A stretch of 64,000 nucleotides of DNA from contig OZ345364.1 in assembly GCA_977006965.1 (NCBI GenBank), forward strand, positions 1,612,001-1,676,000. Direction: 5' to 3'. Below, piece after piece: positions 1 through 11,560 of this stretch. Every line of letters begins with the position of its first letter. The stretch's first letter is position 1. The DNA comes from Phymatolithon calcareum. Its lineage: Eukaryota; Rhodophyta; Florideophyceae; Hapalidiales. Below the pieces are notes generated by a model. The model had not been told where the DNA came from and ran no database searches. It was given only the letters and a program-made list of their open reading frames with translations. The position numbers and the translations under genes were made by a program.

Positions 1-305
1 AGTGCGCAGTGAGAAGTGCGGTGACGAGATCTAGGACAGTAGTAGTGTCTTTCATTGTGCCGTAGAGCACTTGGGGTTGCACGTGGTCCGAGCACGACTT
101 GTGCTCCTCGGATTGTGACAGATCTGCTTGTAATCTGGTCGAAGACTAGTTTGAACGCTGTCTGTTCACGGCGCGTAATCTGTCTCTCTATTTTTCATAA
201 CTTTTTTGGCGCAATCATCTTGTGACAGCTGGATTATTCCGAACAGACAGACAGATTTCCGAGTAGTTTGAAACGGGCTTGAGTGTAACAAGAAACTGTA
301 ATATC
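1..305. other. Left edge, no gene seen
   Basis: I see no convincing coding sequence, repeat or RNA gene here. The stretch ends at the TA that precedes the left inverted repeat of the mariner-like element. Confidence 0.5.
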
Positions 306-333
306 TAAAGTCTATTCGCGATAATTAAGGACT

Positions 334-1620
334 TAGATAAAAGGATTTTGAACAAATACGTATATGCGCAATTTGGAAAAGTTTTGATAGGTTTAATGAA
401 AAAACTCTTCCAAATTCATTCCCGCTTTCTGTTTTGGCAAATTCGAAGACGACTGTGTTTTTAGTTTATATTTTACGTGTCAGCTTTTTGAATATTAAAA
501 TACGGGCCAGATCAATCTAATTTTTTTGAAATGAGTTCACTTTGGACCAATAAAAACCTTTATAGAATTTTATGCTTCAATACCAAAGCCGTTCTCCGAT
601 TTGCCCATAGGACAATCACCACTGAATGCGAAGGTACACCTTCAGCTACGGTGGCGAGCATCTTACGAACGTTGCCGTCGCCCAGCGGCTACCGGGCGTT
701 ATTTCTGCTCCGACGGCCAGAGCTGGGTATCGATCGAGTCTCGCAGGTTATACTATTGTTTTTCGGGCTACCTCATCGTCTCATCGAAATCGTTGGAGAC
801 TTTATCTGGAATATAAAAGTCGCTCTATTTCTCCCGCTAGCTCAGGATGAAGTATTGTACTGCTTGAGAGCGACACTATCGTTATCCACTGTAGCAATTT
901 TCAGAGCAGTGTAGCGCCCGCTGTTATGTCGCTGTCCCAAGGCGGTCTCTTTTTCCTCTCGCGACTGTACGCCGCACAACTGTGATCTCGATAGTCATGC
1001 TGCTCGTAGTAGGTGATCTGTTGGGCCATACTTGCACGTGTCTCTCGTGTGTCTATGCGCTGCATCGCTGTCTTTTGCGTAGGTTGTAGTATATAAGCTA
1101 GTTAGTTCCTTCCTCTGAGTAAAGGAAGGTGGGAGAGTTCTGGATTTCGGCTCGATTGCTTGGATCAAGCACGCGCAATGTTCGCCTGACAGTCCCTTCG
1201 ACCACGCGGAGTCGGAGCTCTTCCCAACCTTCTTGGACGCAACCGTTTCGGCGCGCAAGCCGGTGCGTCGACAACCGCGTTCAAGTTTCCCTTTCCCTTT
1301 TTCGTGCGTCCGTGCGAAGGTCGACGGCCAAGCCATGGTCGCCGCCTAAAGACGGCGTCGTTTTCACCCTCATCTACCTCGTCAAGCTTCTGAAGCCCTG
1401 TTCGGCGTAGCCTTGCGCTCGTGTTCTACGTTCACGACCGCTTGCGTTCCCGCAAAGCCATGGAGTACTACGATGGTGGACGCCTATTTTGTCCGCTGGT
1501 CTGGAGGTTTTGTTTGCTTGTCTTTCTTTCCTTCTCTTTTGTCTTGTCTCTCCCGCTCTTTTCGTCTCTCTCCTCTCTTGGGCTTTTCTCTCCCATGTGG
1601 CGTCGGGTTCTTTGGAGCCT
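334..1620. other. Non-transposase interior of the mariner-like element
   Basis: There is no recognisable protein. The part from about 1130 to 1420 is richer in G and C than the AT-rich left part. A pyrimidine-rich run (C/T only for long stretches) lies near 1510-1590. TATA-like sequences occur near 810 and 1090. The short open frames here are unsupported by any family resemblance. A nested, unidentified mobile sequence is possible. Confidence 0.35.
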
Positions 1621-1624
1621 GGCG

Positions 1625-3204
1625 CTACAAGCAGTAAAACTCATTCTCGACAAACTTCTCATGCAGAATGAGCTGTACGCAAAGGTTGTGGACTGCCTTG
1701 TCGCAGGCTTTGCAGTTGTGCGCAGCATCTTTTCCTTTCATAATGCAGTCTACACCTATTGCACAGTAACCAGGGGGAGGTCCCTCAAAAGGTAAAACTT
1801 CTTGTTCCTGAGCAGAACCTTCAGAACCGTGGTCATCCGCGGCTTCTACAGCCTTCGAAAAGTCAAGATACTTTTCATCCTCTTTCAAAAATGCTCATAG
1901 AATTTTTTGAACTTCTTCGGCCCTAGGTCTCGAACTTCTTTTCTTGTTAGCTCCTCGACCTCAGAAAGTTTGAAATTTAAGTTAGCTGTCGCAACTTTGC
2001 GCTTAATGATACCCCAGACCATTTCAATTGGATTGAGCTCAGGGAGCGCAACAGGGAGGAATAATATTTTGCAGTTGAAAGTCTCGGTAGCAAAAGTACC
2101 AGCAAGCTTTTGAATCAAATACTTCGGAGAAGGTTTGATTTTTCTCAAATATTCAAGCAATTGTGACTTTGTCTTTTTGATCTCTCAGTTCTCCAGCCAC
2201 TCACTTGGAGGTCCTCCCTACCTTTTAACTGCACTTACAAGTCTGGGTTTGTTCCATGATGTCGCAGGTGGCTTTGTGTCTTCGGTTAGACCCGTGTGAT
2301 AGGTTGCTCTATCAAGCACAAGCACACATTTCTTCCCCATATCAGCCATTTTGGGAAAAAATGTTGTGCTGCACCATTTAAAGAAGGTTTCACTGTTCAT
2401 TTCGGAGTGGTAGTCCGCGTTTTTCTATTCCTTAATCCTCGTCAAATTAGAAAGCAGCCTTCCAAGATCCCTGTTTCTGAAGATCCGAGATGGCAGACAA
2501 TAATTCTTTCACCACTTCCAGAAGGAACTTTATAGTCAACTGTCTTGGACAATGAGTCGTGCCAGACAAATTTTTGAGACATGTTCTTGAAAACCCAAGT
2601 TTCGTCCTGATAGAAAACTCGATACCCTTGTTGGCGATACTCGCCAATCTACTCCAAATAGTCAATGATATCATTCCTTTCACGGGTGTACTCATAATGT
2701 GATTTTTTCAGTTCATACGTGAAACCGATCTTTTTCATGAATTTGTAGCAGCTGGTGCGTCCCCAGATTCATTTTGCATTACCACTGTGATCCCGTGTTG
2801 CAGCTCCTTCTATGCCAATTTTTTGTACTTCTTTGAATATATTGTCAACCGTAGGCATTATGGTCTTTTGCAAGTACATGTCATGGACGATATCCCGAAA
2901 ACACCAGCAAACTCCGCTGGAATCGCCGTATCTCTTTCCCGATCCTCGACGTGATAGTTTTCAATTATCCACTTCTCAACATCGCCCTTTGTCTTGATTT
3001 TTGGTACAATATTCCGACCGAGGTTAGTAGCTGCCATTGTTCTTTTCAACTCGTAAGTAATTCCTATAGATAGGCGCTTTTCTTTTTTGTCTTCTTTAAA
3101 GAAATTGCGCACATCGAGAACAAGCTGCGCTATCGATTTTGACACCATGCGATAGCGTCTGCACATCGCTTTTTGGATTTTTTCTGGACAGCGTCAGTAG
3201 GCAT
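1625..3204 (-). pseudogene. Tc1/mariner-like DDE transposase, frameshifted
   Basis: Reading right to left, the pieces keep the order of a Tc1/mariner (DDE_3) transposase. An N-terminal helical, DNA-binding-like part lies at about 3204-2858. A piece with QDETW, containing the first catalytic Asp, lies near 2600. VLVLDRATYHT, with the second Asp, lies near 2310. PELNPIEMVWG, with the third acidic residue, lies near 2040. A cysteine/histidine-rich tail with CKACDKAVHNLC ends at 1625. These pieces lie in different reading frames and stops intervene, so the gene is dead. The likely start is the ATG at 3204, followed soon by a frame change. Family membership is clear from the DDE blocks. The cysteine-rich tail is unusual for the family but could belong to this lineage. 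Confidence 0.75.
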
Positions 3205-3741
3205 TTTGGACAAGACTTTGGAAGAGCGACAGATTAATTCTGGGAAAGGTGCCTGCGCTTGCAAGCGCATAGTGTGGCACCTACAGTTCTGATCTTGTAC
3301 TCAGAGACACATGATCTGTTCGTTACGAAAATCATATCTTTACATTCATTTAAGATTCTTCCGTTACAGATGACATGTGCCCATTGTTTTCTCAAAAGCG
3401 AACAATGGATTGAGAACATGTGTAATGCTAGCCAACCAAATTGCGTCACGTTGAAGAAAAAGAAGCAAAGCCTCTAACACTGTTGGTGAAAACAGTTTTA
3501 AAATCGACTTTCAAATTGTTTCGCTAGGGTATATTGAAAATTTTCAAAATACCACATTGTATGAAAGATACACATAATTTGAAAGTCCTTTATTATCGTG
3601 AATAGACCTTAATATGGATTGAACACAGAAGATGAAAGTGGATCCAATTGCTTTTGAATTGGATCAATATGGAGAATTAGACGAGAGGTTGTGCGGGAGC
3701 TCACTTTTTTGGGCCGCTTTTTAGGCCACCTTCGATGAACG

Positions 3742-5406
3742 ATGAACTCTAGCCTGGTCCCGACGTTCACGGCCGTGCCGAGTGGCATTTTGGTGCGCCA
3801 TGCTTACTCGGCTGCGTCTCCGCGGCGGCGTGCACGCGCGCGTGCTCCAGCGCCCAAAATGGCTGTCGCCCCAGGTGTGTTCGATAAAACTTCAGTGAGC
3901 TCAGGAGCCGGCACGGCAGGGCGCGGCGAGCGAATAGCAATCGTGGGCGCCGGTCTAGGCGGTCTCGTCACCGCCTTGGAGCTCGCGGAGGCGGGATGCG
4001 CGGTCGAGGTATTCGAAGCGCGACCGTTTGCTGGTGGCAAGGCCGGATCATGGACTGACCTGGACGGGAACCACATAGAGATGGGATTGCATGTATTTTT
4101 TGGTTGCTATTACGCACTCTTCGATGTGATGCGCAAAGTGGGTGCCTTTCGTAATCTCCGGCTGAAGGAGCATACGCATACATTCGTGAATGCTGGCGGG
4201 CGTCTCGGCGCGCTCGATTTTCGCATGGGAAGTCTTGGAGCACCGTTCAACGGACTCAAGGCGTTCGCTGGTACCAGTCAGATCGATGCTCTGGAGAAGG
4301 TTCGCAATGCGTTGGCTCTCGGTTCGTCTGTGATCGTGAAAGGAATTATGGACCTTGAGGGTGCCATGGCAGATATTCGCGCATTGGATGATGTCAGTTT
4401 CAAGCAATGGTATCTCAGCAAGGGTGGATCGGTCGGCAGTATTGAGCGAATGTGGGACCCCATTGCGTACGCATTGGGCTTCATTGATTGTGAAAGCATT
4501 TCTGCGAGATGTATGCTGACTATTTTCCAACTGTTTGCCGCGCGTTCGGAGGCGTCCGTATTGCGCATGCTGAAGGGTTCACCCGGTGACTTTTTGATCG
4601 CGCCTATTGTGGACTACATTGAGGAACGCGGTGGCAAGGTGCATCTGCGCCGAAAAATTCGCGAACTGCAATACGAGGAAACTGCGGACGGTGGATTTCG
4701 GGTGTCTGGTCTGGACGTCGCGCAGGGCACTGGTACAGAGCGGGTTACTGCTGACTCCTATGTCGTGGCTTGCGATGTTCCTGGAGCACAGAAGCTCATC
4801 CCGGATATGTGGCGGGTGCGATATCCACAGTTTGCCAATATTTATGAACTGGAAACGGTGCCCGTAGTGACGGTGCAGCTCCGGTACGACGGGTGGGTCA
4901 CGGAGGAGGTGGGTGGGGGTAAGTCGATGGATAACCTGCTGTACACGCCCGACGCGGAGTTTTCTTGTTTCGCGGATCTTGCGGTCACATCGCCGACGCA
5001 TTATTTTAAAGAGGGCGAGGGATCATTGATACAAGCGGTTTTCACACCGGGCGACGAACAGATCAAACGGTCCGAGGAGGAGATTGTGCGCAGATGCACG
5101 GAACAGGTGACTGTGCTCTTCCCTTCTGCACGAAAATTGAAAGTGACATGGAGCTCGGTTGTTAAGCTTGCGAGGTCGCTGTACAGAGAGGCACCGGGAA
5201 TGGAAAAGTTTCGGCCAGCACAGGCAACGCCCGTGAAAAACTTCTTTCTGGCCGGGGCGTATACGCAGCAGGATTATATCGACTCGATGGAGGGCGCATG
5301 TCGGTCAGGACGACTGGCCGCACGCGCTGTGTTGGAGCGATTGGCAGAGCGAGTGAAGACGGAGGCGGCTGTTGATGCGGTGGGAATTGTGGACAGAGCA
5401 ATATAA
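3742..5406 (+). CDS. ZDS: Zeta-carotene desaturase, plastid
   Basis: FAD-dependent desaturase that converts zeta-carotene through neurosporene to lycopene in the plastid carotenoid pathway. The 554-residue protein begins with a Ser/Arg/Ala-rich stretch of about 60 residues that looks like a plastid transit peptide. A Rossmann dinucleotide-binding motif ([11 protein letters not shown], residues 65-75, with the closing acidic residue near 92) follows. Diagnostic plant/cyanobacterial ZDS sequence such as [15 protein letters not shown] and [10 protein letters not shown] lies mid-protein. The C-terminal motif [19 protein letters not shown] is the conserved FAD-contact block of the phytoene-desaturase family. 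The length matches plant ZDS and there is no intron. An ATG at 3735 lies in another frame, so 3742 is the start. Phytoene desaturase is excluded by the ZDS-specific blocks. Confidence 0.96.
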   Translation: MNSSLVPTFTAVPSGILVRHAYSAASPRRRARARAPAPKMAVAPGVFDKTSVSSGAGTAGRGERIAIVGAGLGGLVTALELAEAGCAVEVFEARPFAGGKAGSWTDLDGNHIEMGLHVFFGCYYALFDVMRKVGAFRNLRLKEHTHTFVNAGGRLGALDFRMGSLGAPFNGLKAFAGTSQIDALEKVRNALALGSSVIVKGIMDLEGAMADIRALDDVSFKQWYLSKGGSVGSIERMWDPIAYALGFIDCESISARCMLTIFQLFAARSEASVLRMLKGSPGDFLIAPIVDYIEERGGKVHLRRKIRELQYEETADGGFRVSGLDVAQGTGTERVTADSYVVACDVPGAQKLIPDMWRVRYPQFANIYELETVPVVTVQLRYDGWVTEEVGGGKSMDNLLYTPDAEFSCFADLAVTSPTHYFKEGEGSLIQAVFTPGDEQIKRSEEEIVRRCTEQVTVLFPSARKLKVTWSSVVKLARSLYREAPGMEKFRPAQATPVKNFFLAGAYTQQDYIDSMEGACRSGRLAARAVLERLAERVKTEAAVDAVGIVDRAI

Positions 5407-5489
5407 TTAAACACTGGTGTACTATACTGCATTATCTGCACAATTGTGGTGTCAATTTGACGCCGAGTGTATAGCTCGAGATTGAAAAC
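5407..5489. other. ZDS downstream region
   Basis: Short AT-rich stretch after the ZDS stop. No clear polyadenylation signal could be assigned. Confidence 0.3.
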
Positions 5490-6655
5490 TTACCCTGTTA
5501 CCACACTCTCCCATTGAAAAGTGGACAAACAGGTCGATCCAATGCATGCAACTTGCACATGCGAAGGAGTGTTTACTGCCACGTTTCGTATGTCGGAAGC
5601 TATGCGCTTCTCGTGCGAGGATTGAAACTTCTTCGCGTCACGCAGCAGCGAAGAAATCACACCTCCACTTAAACCCAAACCGCTTGGATACGTTCCTTCC
5701 AGGAACAAACGTTCGCCTTCATGCCCGTGGTGCGCTTTTCGATAATCGCCGAGAAGTGTCACCGTGTAACGAATTCGTTTGAAAATGGGTTTCTATTCAG
5801 ACAGAACCAAAACTGCAAACTTCACATGCGTCACGTTGGACACGACGAAGTACAGCATGTGCGCGACGCTTTTCTTACCTCCCATCGGAATCACTCTTTT
5901 CTGTATATTCAGAACTGCATTATGGAACGCATTCGCATTCAAATTCATGGCTTTGGGCACTACTGCGCACGGTTGCCCCATCGCAGAGCTTACGGTGGAA
6001 TTATTCCTGGAATAAAACCCTCCTCTGATATGCAGAAGACATGCCAACAACGACGAGCGCGGAAATGTGTTCGTTTAAACACGAAGACGCACGGCTCATA
6101 GCGAGAACGCGCTTCTCGAATCAACCTGAATCCGCGGCGCGAATTAAAAAGAAACCATTTCCCGGTAAGGACTCACAATAGCAAAAAGCGCAGCATGGCC
6201 CATGATGATGGTAACCGGAAACCAGCGGATATGCATCGCTGCGCCGACGGCGATGTTGGGCATGACGTGCAGATTGCGATTCTCACTACCTGTGAAGTCC
6301 GGGTCGATTCACCCGCGTCAACGATCCGCTTGTTGTGCGCGATGCGATAGTCGCTCCAGAATACTGGAATCGAAGTGTTCTCGTGACGGAAAATTGTTTT
6401 TGTTTCTTGAAAAGCAACTGGTTGAATAGAGAGGCCGAGGTAGTGTTCTAAGAACCGCTTCCCGGTCTGTATTTGCAGTTCTTGGAGTAATAAGTGGGCG
6501 AAATCCGAGTGAGTGCAGTCAATGACTTGTCCGACCTGGAGATCTCCTCGGCTCCAATAAGAATACGACCCATCACATTTGCTTTTATCATAGAACATTG
6601 ATCTGGCCATGACCCGATCGAGGAATTGATCAGAATTGTTCCCAGTTTTGATCAT
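5490..6655 (-). other. Unresolved coding-like patch, possibly a multi-exon gene
   Basis: Three minus-strand open stretches (6655-6173, 6050-5793, 5762-5490) read like protein rather than random translation. The first contains FWSDYRIAHNKRIVDAG. In a neighbouring frame it continues with a hydrophobic run ending at about 6180, next to a GTGAGT donor-like sequence. The second contains AFHNAVLNIQKRVIPMGGKK and the third LLGDYRKAHHGHEGERLFLE. I do not recognise the family. They could be exons of one minus-strand gene or fragments of a pseudogene. I could not fix splice sites that keep one frame. Confidence 0.28.
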
Positions 6656-7675
6656 TTTCAGCCTTCACGGTGCCGCGATATAGACACAAAACCACAATCG
6701 TCTCAACAGTCTATCCAGCTCGCCATTGCTTTCGCGTAGGTCGTACAAATTATTTCGGCGCCCAACTCGAAATGAGAGCTACCGCCGCTCTCTGACCCAT
6801 CGCAGAAGGCAGGCCAAGCACTATGTGAACACAGAGCGCCTTAGTTGCTCAAATCGCACTCTGTTCCGTTCTCATAGTCCCCGCAACAGAACGGACAACT
6901 TGCACGCTTTCGTCTGGTCCCGTCCATTTCTGTAGGTTGCGGTGCCATCGATGGCCGACATAGGCACAATGGGACATCGCCAAGCTGTATGCAGTTCAAT
7001 TCGATGCACGAGGACAAAGTGCTGTGCGCCACTGTTAGCCGAACTGTTCGCTTTTGTCTCGGCGTTTAGGGAATAAGGTGTCGTTGCCCTGGACAATTGC
7101 GGAGGCTCGATTCCCTCAAAGTTCCGTGCTTTTGTAAGTGAAACAACCTTGCCGAACAGTGTGCGGCATACCTCAAGCCGGATCTTCTGGATAAGCCACA
7201 TAATAAACAATTTTTAAAACATCTGCTGCAGCTGAAGCATATGCTCGAAGAGCACAGCTATCACAAGGGATTCCGTTGACTTGATTTTAGTCCCTCCCTA
7301 AAACATGGATAATCATTTTATCCTCGATGGCCTATTTTGAAAAGGCAAGGCAATGATTATGCACGGCGAGAGGGGAGCGTACGATTTTCTTTCGTGACCA
7401 AACGCGAGCGAGAATACATCTAGTCTAGCACCCTTTAAAGCCCCGCAACCTCAAAGATCCAAAGTACGGACAAGGTCCATGAGGGAAGAGAGCGGATGTG
7501 TACAGTTGCTCTCAATGAAAAACCACCACTGAAAAGAAATAATCGCCATTTGCGACTAACTGAAAACGTTCACTTTTGCAAGGTCAAACTCAACAGACTC
7601 GCTGAAGAAGCACTTTGAAAATAAATCCTTAATCCTGACGCTGAATTCTCGCTCTCCAGTTTGTACTGCTTCGCC
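6656..7675. other. Intergenic, no supported gene
   Basis: A minus-strand open frame at 7210-6872 and an overlapping one with CPFCCG near 6880 show no family signature, and I do not call them. No repeat was recognised. Confidence 0.4.
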
Positions 7676-8128
7676 TCAAGCACCTCCGTGGTCGCAATCT
7701 GAACCTTCGTGAATGTTGTGCACTGCGGGAAATTTCGCCTTGAAAGTAGTGACTTTTTTACGATGATTCTCTTCGGTCACTCCCATTGACTCAATCTGAA
7801 TCATCTTGGCATGCTTAAGCAGCAAGAAGCTGTGCACGGAGGCTTCATCCTCAGAAGAAGAATCCGTTTTGTTTTCGGAATTCGATGGTGCACTGGAGTC
7901 AGGAGCAGTTGGGCGAAAGCAGCTTGTCAATTTTGAACAGATATTATGCCACTTCTGTCTGATCCTGTCACGGACGCTGGGGATGATGTCGCACATTGGT
8001 CGCACTGGAACAGGCTTATGAATCGTCGTCTTCACCCCAATGATCCTTGTCGTGAAGACAGGAAGTTTCACCTCTGCGGTCAGACCTCCCGAGTTCTCGG
8101 TATCCCAGTCCACATCGCCATCATCCAT
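7676..8128 (-). CDS. Small acidic protein of unknown function
   Basis: A 150-residue protein starting at the first ATG of a longer open frame (the frame is open upstream to 8389 but without ATG). It starts with an acidic MDDGDVDWDTE segment. A basic middle part follows (residues about 50-70, with RDRIRQKWHNICSK), then a Ser/Asp/Glu-rich low-complexity stretch with SSSEDEASVHS near residue 95. The end is a Lys-rich then His/Asp-rich tail. No signal peptide, membrane helix or catalytic motif is visible. No family is recognised. The open upstream frame leaves room for an N-terminal exon. It may be real because the frame is long for this AT-rich intergenic DNA, but support is limited to openness and composition. 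Confidence 0.4.
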   Translation of the reverse strand: MDDGDVDWDTENSGGLTAEVKLPVFTTRIIGVKTTIHKPVPVRPMCDIIPSVRDRIRQKWHNICSKLTSCFRPTAPDSSAPSNSENKTDSSSEDEASVHSFLLLKHAKMIQIESMGVTEENHRKKVTTFKAKFPAVHNIHEGSDCDHGGA

Positions 8129-9081
8129 CGCCGCCCTTCTGATCCTTTGTTCAGCTTTCGCGCTTGTTATCGATGAGCTATCGTTGAAAAGTCTCGTGTT
8201 TATATTGATCTTTGAAGCATCCCGTGAAAAATGAATGCATCTGCCTTCCAATGCACATGACGCGGAGTATTTGAGAAACAGAGGTGGAGAGACGTGGTTG
8301 CGAATTTTGCGACACGCAGACCTGCGCCTAGTACGTGGAAGAGAGCTGGAACAACGAAATTTCAAAACATATGGGTCTTCGAAAAACAAAGTTGGTCCAG
8401 ATCAAACAGCTGGTCTATTACACGTACATTAGCACTGGGCAAAATTTGTGCACAGTTCCCCATGATTTACCTCGAGTGCAAGGTTGAAAATATAAAATTA
8501 AACCACTGTGGTGATCTCTTTGGGAGTCGTGATGACCTCTCTTCGAAAGAGAAACAAAATTAAATTGTCGTCATCGAACATTGGGGCAACGCAGAAGAGC
8601 ATCAAAATGCCAGCATCTCCCATAGTACTGTTGCTACAACGAAGTACTATTTGAAAATAAGCCAGAACTGGGCATTGTTTGCTTGTTTATAAGACTGACC
8701 GGGTAAAATGCAGGGATACCGGCTATGGTTTTAATTTTTGCAACACTGCCCCACTCTCCAAGCATTTCCCTTTCCGTTCTCGTCTCGCCTGTACCCCAAT
8801 GATCTCCTCGCGCTTAGTCTCGGCCGCTTCTCTCCGCACAGTTTCTGTACTCGGGCGGCCGCCACGGTTATCTCGTACATGCGTCACGCATTCAGAGAAA
8901 AGTTAGTGCTATTTTCAAATGACGGCTAGAAGCTTTTCAATCGATTGTAAGGATATAATGATTGTTCTATTGCTATGATAAGGGCTGTAGTCATCGAACT
9001 GGTGTTGTCGCCACACATAGCGGCAGTACAATCCCTGACGCTCAATAGCTGTGAGAGGGGCCTTCCTGAGAATATCAAAAT
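8129..9081. other. Intergenic, no supported gene
   Basis: I found no gene, RNA or repeat that I could support here, apart from the ATG-less upward extension of the frame described at 7676-8128. Confidence 0.4.
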
Positions 9082-9408
9082 CGCGGCATAGACCCAGTCA
9101 AGAAAGTCCTCATTACCAGTCATTATTTCGTGGACTGGTTACGAGGACGCGGCATAGGTTTTCAGTGGCTGAGTGTTGATTTGCAAACTTTCGCTTCAGA
9201 TGTTTTTGCACACTTTTGAGCAAAAACTTGAAATATCACAAAAAGTTTGGTTGAAAAGCAATTCCACTTCCGAAAACTAAAATCGTTATGAGAAAGAATG
9301 TCCCATAGATGAGCACATCAGCCACGCCAAACCTATGCCGCGTCCTCATTACCAGTGAAAATATTTCAGACTGGATTTGAGGACTTTTCCAGACCGGTAC
9401 TGCGGACG
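9082..9408. repeat. Nested foldback MITE-like element
   Basis: Long inverted arms face each other. The left arm at about 9105-9165 reads AGTCCTCATTACCAGT, then ACTGGTTACGAGGACGCGG, then CATAGG. The right arm, read in reverse complement from about 9385, reads AGTCCTCAAATCCAGT, then ACTGGTAATGAGGACGCGG, then CATAGG. Weaker similarity continues outward to about 9082 and 9408. Each arm itself contains an inner inverted pair (GTCCTC...ACCAGT against ACTGGT...GAGGAC), giving a stem-within-stem. There is no ORF, which suggests a non-autonomous element. The target duplication was not resolved. Confidence 0.6.
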
Positions 9409-10696
9409 CAAAAATCGAATTCTCAAGAAGGTCCCTCTGTGAGTTGACAGAGCCTTAAACAAACCTCTTATTTATGGCAAAGTCAAGGGCTGGCGAGTGT
9501 CTAATAACAGAGCTGTTTCTTCGTCGCATATGTGCCTGCGCTCCTTCACATACTAAGACGGAAAATGAGCTAAGAATCCGACCATCTGTTTCAGCCTCTC
9601 CAACCATCTCATCAGTGAAGCGCCGCTGCCGGACAGACTACTGATTTCCATACGAGATGAGATATACGTGCTCATTCTAATATCCACCACTACGAAAGTA
9701 ATTGCCACTTCGCAGAATGCAGCGGAAATCGCTCTGTGTTCTTCACGCGAGAACGGCAACTAATCGGGGGTGAAAGCCATAAAGCGAACTGTGTTCATGG
9801 CACATGAACGACAAGCTCGGGAAAACCTTGGACTGCACCGCACCTGACATATAATTCCGTGTCAGAATGTCCCTAGTGCCTTATGTCAGATGAGGGGTCA
9901 CTGTGTGTCGTCAAACAACAAGACACAGTGCGACATAAAAGAAAGTCACAATCTTTTTGCGCATTCTGTTGATTCTATACTCGTTGTCCCCTTTTACTGA
10001 GGGATCTGTACGCTAGCTACTTATAGGGCTGGGGGTACCCCCATTGTGCTAGCGTGCCGTGCGAACTGGCTGTGCAAGGAGAGTGACACAGCCTTGACTT
10101 GCATAGGGTGCCAGGCATGTACGGTGACGCTGCACTCTCGAGATGCAGCTCCACATGTACGCGGTGGCGCACTGTGCTGTGGCTGCATCACATTCAGCTT
10201 TCTAGTTTCCGCGAAAGGCCGCATTTTGTCCTAGAAGGCCGCCGTGTACCAATTAGTCACGTTGATCATTAATTACTGCGGATTTTCCAAAGTCGGGACC
10301 GGGCATGGTGGGACACCACTTTTGCCCGTGTACTTCCAAAGGATCGCTGAGCCAACCACGATTATATAGCACTTAGTTCACTTGCCTACCCCTCAGTTTG
10401 ATTGCCGAGGGCTGTCAATTTTTATGATATTCCGAATTTGGTCATCGACGATGGAATCTGAAGTGTCGCCCTTGGAGAGCTCATTAGAGTGTCTCCGAAT
10501 TTACTAAAGAACGGTATGCCAATGGGAGTCTCCAGATAATCTCACCCGTGGTGCAATAGGAGGCAATCCGACAGCTCTGCAACAAAGGCGCCAAACCTCG
10601 ACGACGTAAAAGTTGCATTTTGTGGCCCTACTCTTCACGTGACCGTGTTGCGTATAGCCTGGAAACGCGCGAGCATTGTGCTCTTGATTTTGCGAC
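9409..10696. other. Intergenic, no supported gene
   Basis: Short open frames of about 60-70 codons overlap on both strands with no recognisable product. A short imperfect repeat pair, CACTGTGTGTC and GACACAGTG, lies near 9900-9930. Nothing else stands out. Confidence 0.4.
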
Positions 10697-11560
10697 ATGA
10701 TCATCATCCCTATTCAGCTCTTGTCCATGGCAACTATCATGTACAGTTTCCTGTTTTGGGATTTCCTCATGACAGGTCTTCCCTGCCTTTATCTTGGAGA
10801 TACCCTTCTAAAAGTCGGAGTCATCGCCTGCGGCTCCATACCTGTGATTTTATGGCTTCGTTTTTCTATTTGCAGTTTTGATTCGGAAGACGCATCCACC
10901 AGAAAAACAGACCAAACTCCCCAAAGAGTTGTTGACGGAGGACGCGGTGGAGCCACGTCTCCCAACGGTAAGTTGATGAAGGCGGAGGACGCGTTAAGGC
11001 TCGAAAATGAACTGGGCAGCCCAGCAATGGAAACACGTATCGCGCTCCTGGTAGAAACACTGATAGGACAGTCGCGGTTTTCGGACGCATTGGATGTTGC
11101 ATATCGTGCCAACGAGCAGACAAGAAAGTCAAGATGTAGAGAGGCTTTTCGTCATGGGTTGGATTCAAGCTCCGCGAAAGCGCGTAAGGCGTTGCTGGCC
11201 GGTGAATTTCGCGACGCGTTGAGCATGTACTGCAACGCGCTGAGTGCTGAGAAAGCACTCCTCACAATCGCCGAAAGCGGGACTCCGCGGGCAAATTTGA
11301 GGATGGGGAGAGCTGTCTGTCACAGCATTCTGGGCAACTTACAAAAGGCATGTGAAGATTATTGCGATGCTGTGAAACTAGCGCCAGCAAGCGATGCGGC
11401 ACGGAAGGGATTTGCGGAATGCCTCGTGGAGATGGGACATTTGCAGGGCGCTTTGGAGGCATATGAGAGAGTGCTGCAGCTTGATACGGAGGACGAAGAA
11501 GTGATTGCCAAGATCGATAAGTTAAGGGGTTTGATTCACGGGAAAGTGTCTTCTGCTTGA
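10697..11560 (+). CDS. Membrane-anchored TPR protein
   Basis: A 287-residue protein. The first 60 or so residues are strongly hydrophobic with two probable membrane helices. A polar linker rich in Gly/Arg/Thr follows. The C-terminal half is built of helix-turn-helix tetratricopeptide repeats: a pair around KARKALLAGEFRDALSMY and ANLRMGRAVCHSILGNLQKA, then GFAECLVEMGHLQGALEAYE. TPR arrays bind other proteins. The partner is unknown here, and a role as a membrane-attached co-chaperone or assembly factor is only a guess. The start is the first ATG of the frame. A broken relative of this gene lies in inverted orientation at 18,408-18,850, which supports the TPR part being a true gene. Whether the hydrophobic N-terminus belongs to the same protein is less certain. 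Confidence 0.72.
   Translation: MIIIPIQLLSMATIMYSFLFWDFLMTGLPCLYLGDTLLKVGVIACGSIPVILWLRFSICSFDSEDASTRKTDQTPQRVVDGGRGGATSPNGKLMKAEDALRLENELGSPAMETRIALLVETLIGQSRFSDALDVAYRANEQTRKSRCREAFRHGLDSSSAKARKALLAGEFRDALSMYCNALSAEKALLTIAESGTPRANLRMGRAVCHSILGNLQKACEDYCDAVKLAPASDAARKGFAECLVEMGHLQGALEAYERVLQLDTEDEEVIAKIDKLRGLIHGKVSSA

Larger units (their letters stand above)
306..3611 (-). mobile_element. Decayed Tc1/mariner-superfamily DNA transposon
   Basis: Inverted repeats at 308-334 and 3583-3609 match at 24 of 27 positions. Each is flanked by TA (306-307 and 3610-3611), the target duplication typical of Tc1/mariner elements. Between them on the minus strand lie broken pieces of a DDE transposase. The element is about 3.3 kb. 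The transposase has several frameshifts, so it cannot be autonomous. About 1.3 kb between 334 and 1620 is unexplained and could be a nested insertion. The termini and transposase are seen directly. The superfamily call rests on transposase motifs and TA duplication. Confidence 0.7.

Noticed and set aside
531-914. 127-codon open frame with three overlapping frames
   Set aside because: It lies inside the mariner-like element, shows no domain or composition signal, and competing frames overlap it.
1421-1795. Hydrophobic plus-strand frame starting MFYVHDRLRSRKAMEYY
   Set aside because: Its last part is antisense to the transposase tail and its hydrophobic centre is simply the pyrimidine-rich tract.
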